Of a DNA stretch of 36,198 nucleotides, positions 34,128 to 36,198 are shown piece after piece. This DNA comes from Ruminococcus sp. Its GTDB lineage: Bacteria > Bacillota > Clostridia > Oscillospirales > Ruminococcaceae. Every line of letters begins with the position of its first letter. Within the stretch, counting starts at the first letter, position 1. The stretch is from the NCBI GenBank assembly GCA_015066865.1, contig SVNQ01000020.1, forward strand, positions 1 through 36,198, read 5' to 3'. The position numbers and the translations under genes were made by a program. Under the pieces are notes generated by a model. The model had not been told where the DNA came from and ran no database searches. It saw only the letters and a list, made by a program, of their open reading frames with translations.

Positions 34128-34430
34128 ATGGTAAAACACATTATTCTTTGGACATTAAAAGAGGATTTTTCCGAAAGCGAAAAATATGCCATTAAGCAGG
34201 ACATTAAGGTCGCTTTGGAAGGTCTGCATGGGAAAATCCCCGGACTTTTGGACATCAAGGTGAATATTGGCAGACTTGAAAGTTCTACTGCGGATCTGAT
34301 GCTGGATTCTACATTTGAAAATGAAGCTGCATTAAAAGCATATGCGGTGCACCCCGAACATGTAAAGGTTGCGGATGAAAATGTCAGACCATATACACAA
34401 CAGCGCAGCTGCCTTGATTTTGAACTATAA
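34128..34430 (+). CDS. Dabb-family (stress-responsive A/B barrel) protein
   Basis: This 100-residue protein is a single dimeric alpha/beta-barrel (Dabb) domain. It has the typical start MVKHIILWTLKEDFSESEK, a middle GKIPGLLDIKVNIG and the end YAVHPEHVKVADENVRPY, in which the HPxH-type motif is conserved. Family members are linked to stress responses or, in some lineages, to cyclase and oxygenase chemistry. A catalytic role cannot be assigned here. GGAGGT lies 9 bp before the ATG. It is a single-gene unit closed by the terminator at 34437-34468. Confidence 0.85.
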   Translation: MVKHIILWTLKEDFSESEKYAIKQDIKVALEGLHGKIPGLLDIKVNIGRLESSTADLMLDSTFENEAALKAYAVHPEHVKVADENVRPYTQQRSCLDFEL

Positions 34431-34436
34431 ATGATT

Positions 34437-34468
34437 GCTTACCGCCCTACAGATGCAGGGCGGTAAGC
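34437..34468 (+). terminator. Terminator of the Dabb gene
   Basis: A perfect 12-bp stem (34437-34448 / 34457-34468) with an 8-nt loop is followed by TTTTA on the plus strand. It begins 7 bp past the stop codon. Confidence 0.85.
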
Positions 34469-34500
34469 TTTTATCCATATGGTGTAACTCCTATACCAGA

Positions 34501-34530
34501 AGAAATCCCCACTTTTCAGTGGGGATTTCT
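34501..34530 (-). terminator. Terminator of the xylanase/esterase gene
   Basis: A perfect 12-bp stem (34501-34512 / 34519-34530) with a 6-nt loop lies 28 bp past the stop codon of the esterase gene. The T-run on the minus strand is short and interrupted. Confidence 0.7.
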
Positions 34531-34558
34531 AAATAACTGATGTTAAATTCCGTGAAAA

Positions 34559-36198
34559 TTATTCATGGAAGAAGTAAGGCAGACAGTCATATACATAATG
34601 ACGTACAAAGCCCCACCAGTGTGTCTTTTCAGGTGCTACCAGGTAGTAGAAGTTACCCTGTGAGAAGTCACTGGTATATGTGAAGTGAGCAGTATCCTTC
34701 TTCATTGCTTCCATCTGCGGATTCATATTGCCATAAGCAATGTCCTTAGAACCGGTAGCGCACATGATGAAGTACTGATCCTTGGAATAACCCAGACGGT
34801 CGATTTCCTTTGTCAGAGAACCAACACCCTCCCAGTTATCACCGGACAGAGGCATCAGATAGCCAACCATGTCAAGGCTGTGGTTACCAACACACCATGT
34901 GGACAGAGAGCCCATGGAGAAGCCGCCGTATGCACGATGCATTCTGGATGCGATCAGGTCAGCCTCAGATGTGGACTTTGCATATGTGGAGTACTTACCC
35001 TCAACAAACGGAATAACGCTTGCACGCAGTTCCTTATAGAACGTTGCTGCTTCGCACTTATTGAATGTGGGAGTAACTACGATCATCGGCTCGAGTTCAC
35101 CGTTCATGATCATGTGGTCAAGCAAGTGATCAAGTTTAACATCATCACTGAAGATTGTGTTCTCATTCTCACCGCCGCCATGCATCAGATAGAAGATGTT
35201 GTACTGCTTATTCTCATCATAACCATAGGGCAGATAAACATTCAGCTTGTTTGTGCCATTGATGCCATTGTAGGTCTCATTGATAACTCGACCTGCCTGA
35301 GAACAGGTATTCAGATAATTACCAGGAGCTTCCTTGTACTGGAGATTTGCATTGTAATTGAATGCGGGCTTTTCAGGCTCAGGCTTTTCTGCGATTGTAA
35401 ACTTGTCGATCTTGCCCATTACAAACTGTGCGAGCTGTACGATGTCAACTACTTCAACTGTACCGTTCTCGTCAATATCAGCTGCAACGGATGCAATTTC
35501 CTTTGTGAAACTTCCCTTTGCAAGAGCCTTCTTTGCTGCAGCAAGGTCAAATGCAGTAATGGAACCGCTGAAGTCAATATCGCCCTTGATCAGCTTAACG
35601 CCGGGGCCTGCACCTTCGATCTTTGTACCTGCTGTAGCACCGATTGCTTCATCAACATAGAAATTATTGGTGCTTTCTGCTGTTTCGATATAAATCTGCA
35701 TATCATTTGCATCAGCAGGAATCTTATAGTTGGTGTTAGCAAGCTGTACCCACTCACCCTTTACAGTGGATCCTTCTGCAATTGAATCATACTTTGTTTC
35801 GCCGCTTGCATCAGTATACTGTAACTTCATGTAGAAGGTGTCGGATGCGCCGCCATCCTTGTACATTACGTTTGCACTGAAGCTGAATTCCTCACCGGGC
35901 TTGAATGCTCTGGGATTGAGAGATCTGGTTGCGCCGTTCCATGCAGATTCTCTGTTCTGAACGAGCAGTGCTTCGCTGCCCTTATATGCAACAGAACCAC
36001 TTGTCATAACAGTTGCTGAACCTCTGCCGGACCAGCTATCCATATCGCCTTCATATGTGCTGTGGTAGAACCAACCGTTTGCATCGGGCTCGATAGGACC
36101 GGGTTCTACATAACCGCCGCTGCCTGCAGGATTCATCGGATCGCCCCAATTGGACTCCGGTACCATGCCCATCAGCGTATTGTATGCTGCCTTCGGCT
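34559..36198 (-). CDS. Cellulosomal xylanase/esterase, 3' part: (GH10-like end)-CBM22-dockerin-CE1
   Basis: The frame is open from the right edge, so the N-terminus is missing; the first ATG inside (36172) is not a real start. Positions below count from that ATG. The edge sequence, KAAYNTLMGMVPESNWGDP, looks like the end of a GH10 xylanase, which is an inference from about 20 residues. After a Gly/Pro linker comes a CBM22 xylan-binding module (about 30-185), an internal type I dockerin (about 196-257, GDIDFSGSITAFD and ADIDENGTVEVVD), a Pro/Glu linker, and a C-terminal CE1 esterase (about 275-537). The esterase has HGGGENE, nucleophile S419 in YGGFSMGSLS and H518 in EKTHWWGF. It should release feruloyl or acetyl groups from xylan while anchored to a scaffoldin. 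Confidence 0.87.
   Translation of the reverse strand, partial: PKAAYNTLMGMVPESNWGDPMNPAGSGGYVEPGPIEPDANGWFYHSTYEGDMDSWSGRGSATVMTSGSVAYKGSEALLVQNRESAWNGATRSLNPRAFKPGEEFSFSANVMYKDGGASDTFYMKLQYTDASGETKYDSIAEGSTVKGEWVQLANTNYKIPADANDMQIYIETAESTNNFYVDEAIGATAGTKIEGAGPGVKLIKGDIDFSGSITAFDLAAAKKALAKGSFTKEIASVAADIDENGTVEVVDIVQLAQFVMGKIDKFTIAEKPEPEKPAFNYNANLQYKEAPGNYLNTCSQAGRVINETYNGINGTNKLNVYLPYGYDENKQYNIFYLMHGGGENENTIFSDDVKLDHLLDHMIMNGELEPMIVVTPTFNKCEAATFYKELRASVIPFVEGKYSTYAKSTSEADLIASRMHRAYGGFSMGSLSTWCVGNHSLDMVGYLMPLSGDNWEGVGSLTKEIDRLGYSKDQYFIMCATGSKDIAYGNMNPQMEAMKKDTAHFTYTSDFSQGNFYYLVAPEKTHWWGFVRHYVYDCLPYFFHE

Noticed and set aside
34685..35785. Plus-strand open frame (366 codons) opposite the esterase gene
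   Set aside because: It is antisense to the CBM22-dockerin-CE1 protein and consists of Cys/Ile-rich sequence without domains.

Overview
The window looks like chromosome of an anaerobic, plant-fibre-degrading member of the Clostridia, most likely a Ruminococcus of the R. flavefaciens / R. albus / R. champanellensis kind. The basis is two secreted glycan-degrading enzymes carrying type I dockerins (a GH9-CBM3c-like cellulase and a xylanase-type protein with CBM22, dockerin and CE1 esterase), a Spo0A-type DNA-binding domain, Firmicutes-type ruvC-ruvA-ruvB and ECF-transporter clusters, and strong TTGACA/TATAAT promoters with GGAGG ribosome binding sites. The genus is inferred from domain content, not from a database match.

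Layout. 1-1794 is a non-core edge. It holds a conserved hypothetical gene that leaves the window on the left and contains an in-frame block of short palindromes, a terminator hairpin in front of that gene, four tRNA genes (transcribed Gly-TCC, Gly-CCC, Arg-TCT, His-GTG) with their own promoter and terminator, and a second hairpin-rich, probably dispersed element. 1795-17541 is one uninterrupted run of 14 minus-strand genes, read from right to left: ruvC, ruvA, sseB-like, ruvB, glmM, a class I rRNA-type methyltransferase, ecfA1, ecfA2, ecfT, a YfhO-like membrane protein, truA, a DUF5711-like anchored protein, a CvpA-like protein and a ClpE-like AAA+ unfoldase. Spacing is mostly under 30 bp or overlapping. 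A promoter sits in front of ruvC, back to back with the pheA promoter.

17596-25865 is ordinary metabolism and transport. It contains pheA (chorismate mutase/prephenate dehydratase) and a PP2C phosphatase on the plus strand, ended by a strong two-way terminator. On the minus strand there are a lipoprotein plus membrane-anchored lipase pair, an EamA exporter coupled to an NhaC antiporter, and a SpoU/TrmH-type rRNA methyltransferase. Most transcription units here have recognisable promoters.

25933-36198 is the most distinctive part. A GH9 cellulosomal cellulase and the 3' part of a cellulosomal xylanase/esterase flank a signalling cluster. The cluster has a soluble hybrid histidine kinase with four PAS-like segments and two receiver domains, a LytTR response regulator, an Hpt phosphotransfer protein overlapping it by 4 bp, and a convergent gene for a Spo0A effector domain without a receiver. 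Perfect 0A-box heptamers (TGTCGAA) lie in both intergenic gaps in front of the kinase and the regulator. I infer a complete phosphorelay (kinase, receiver, Hpt, LytTR regulator) with a stand-alone Spo0A-type DNA-binding protein as a possible controller. Its position between cellulosomal genes suggests, but does not show, a link to fibre degradation.
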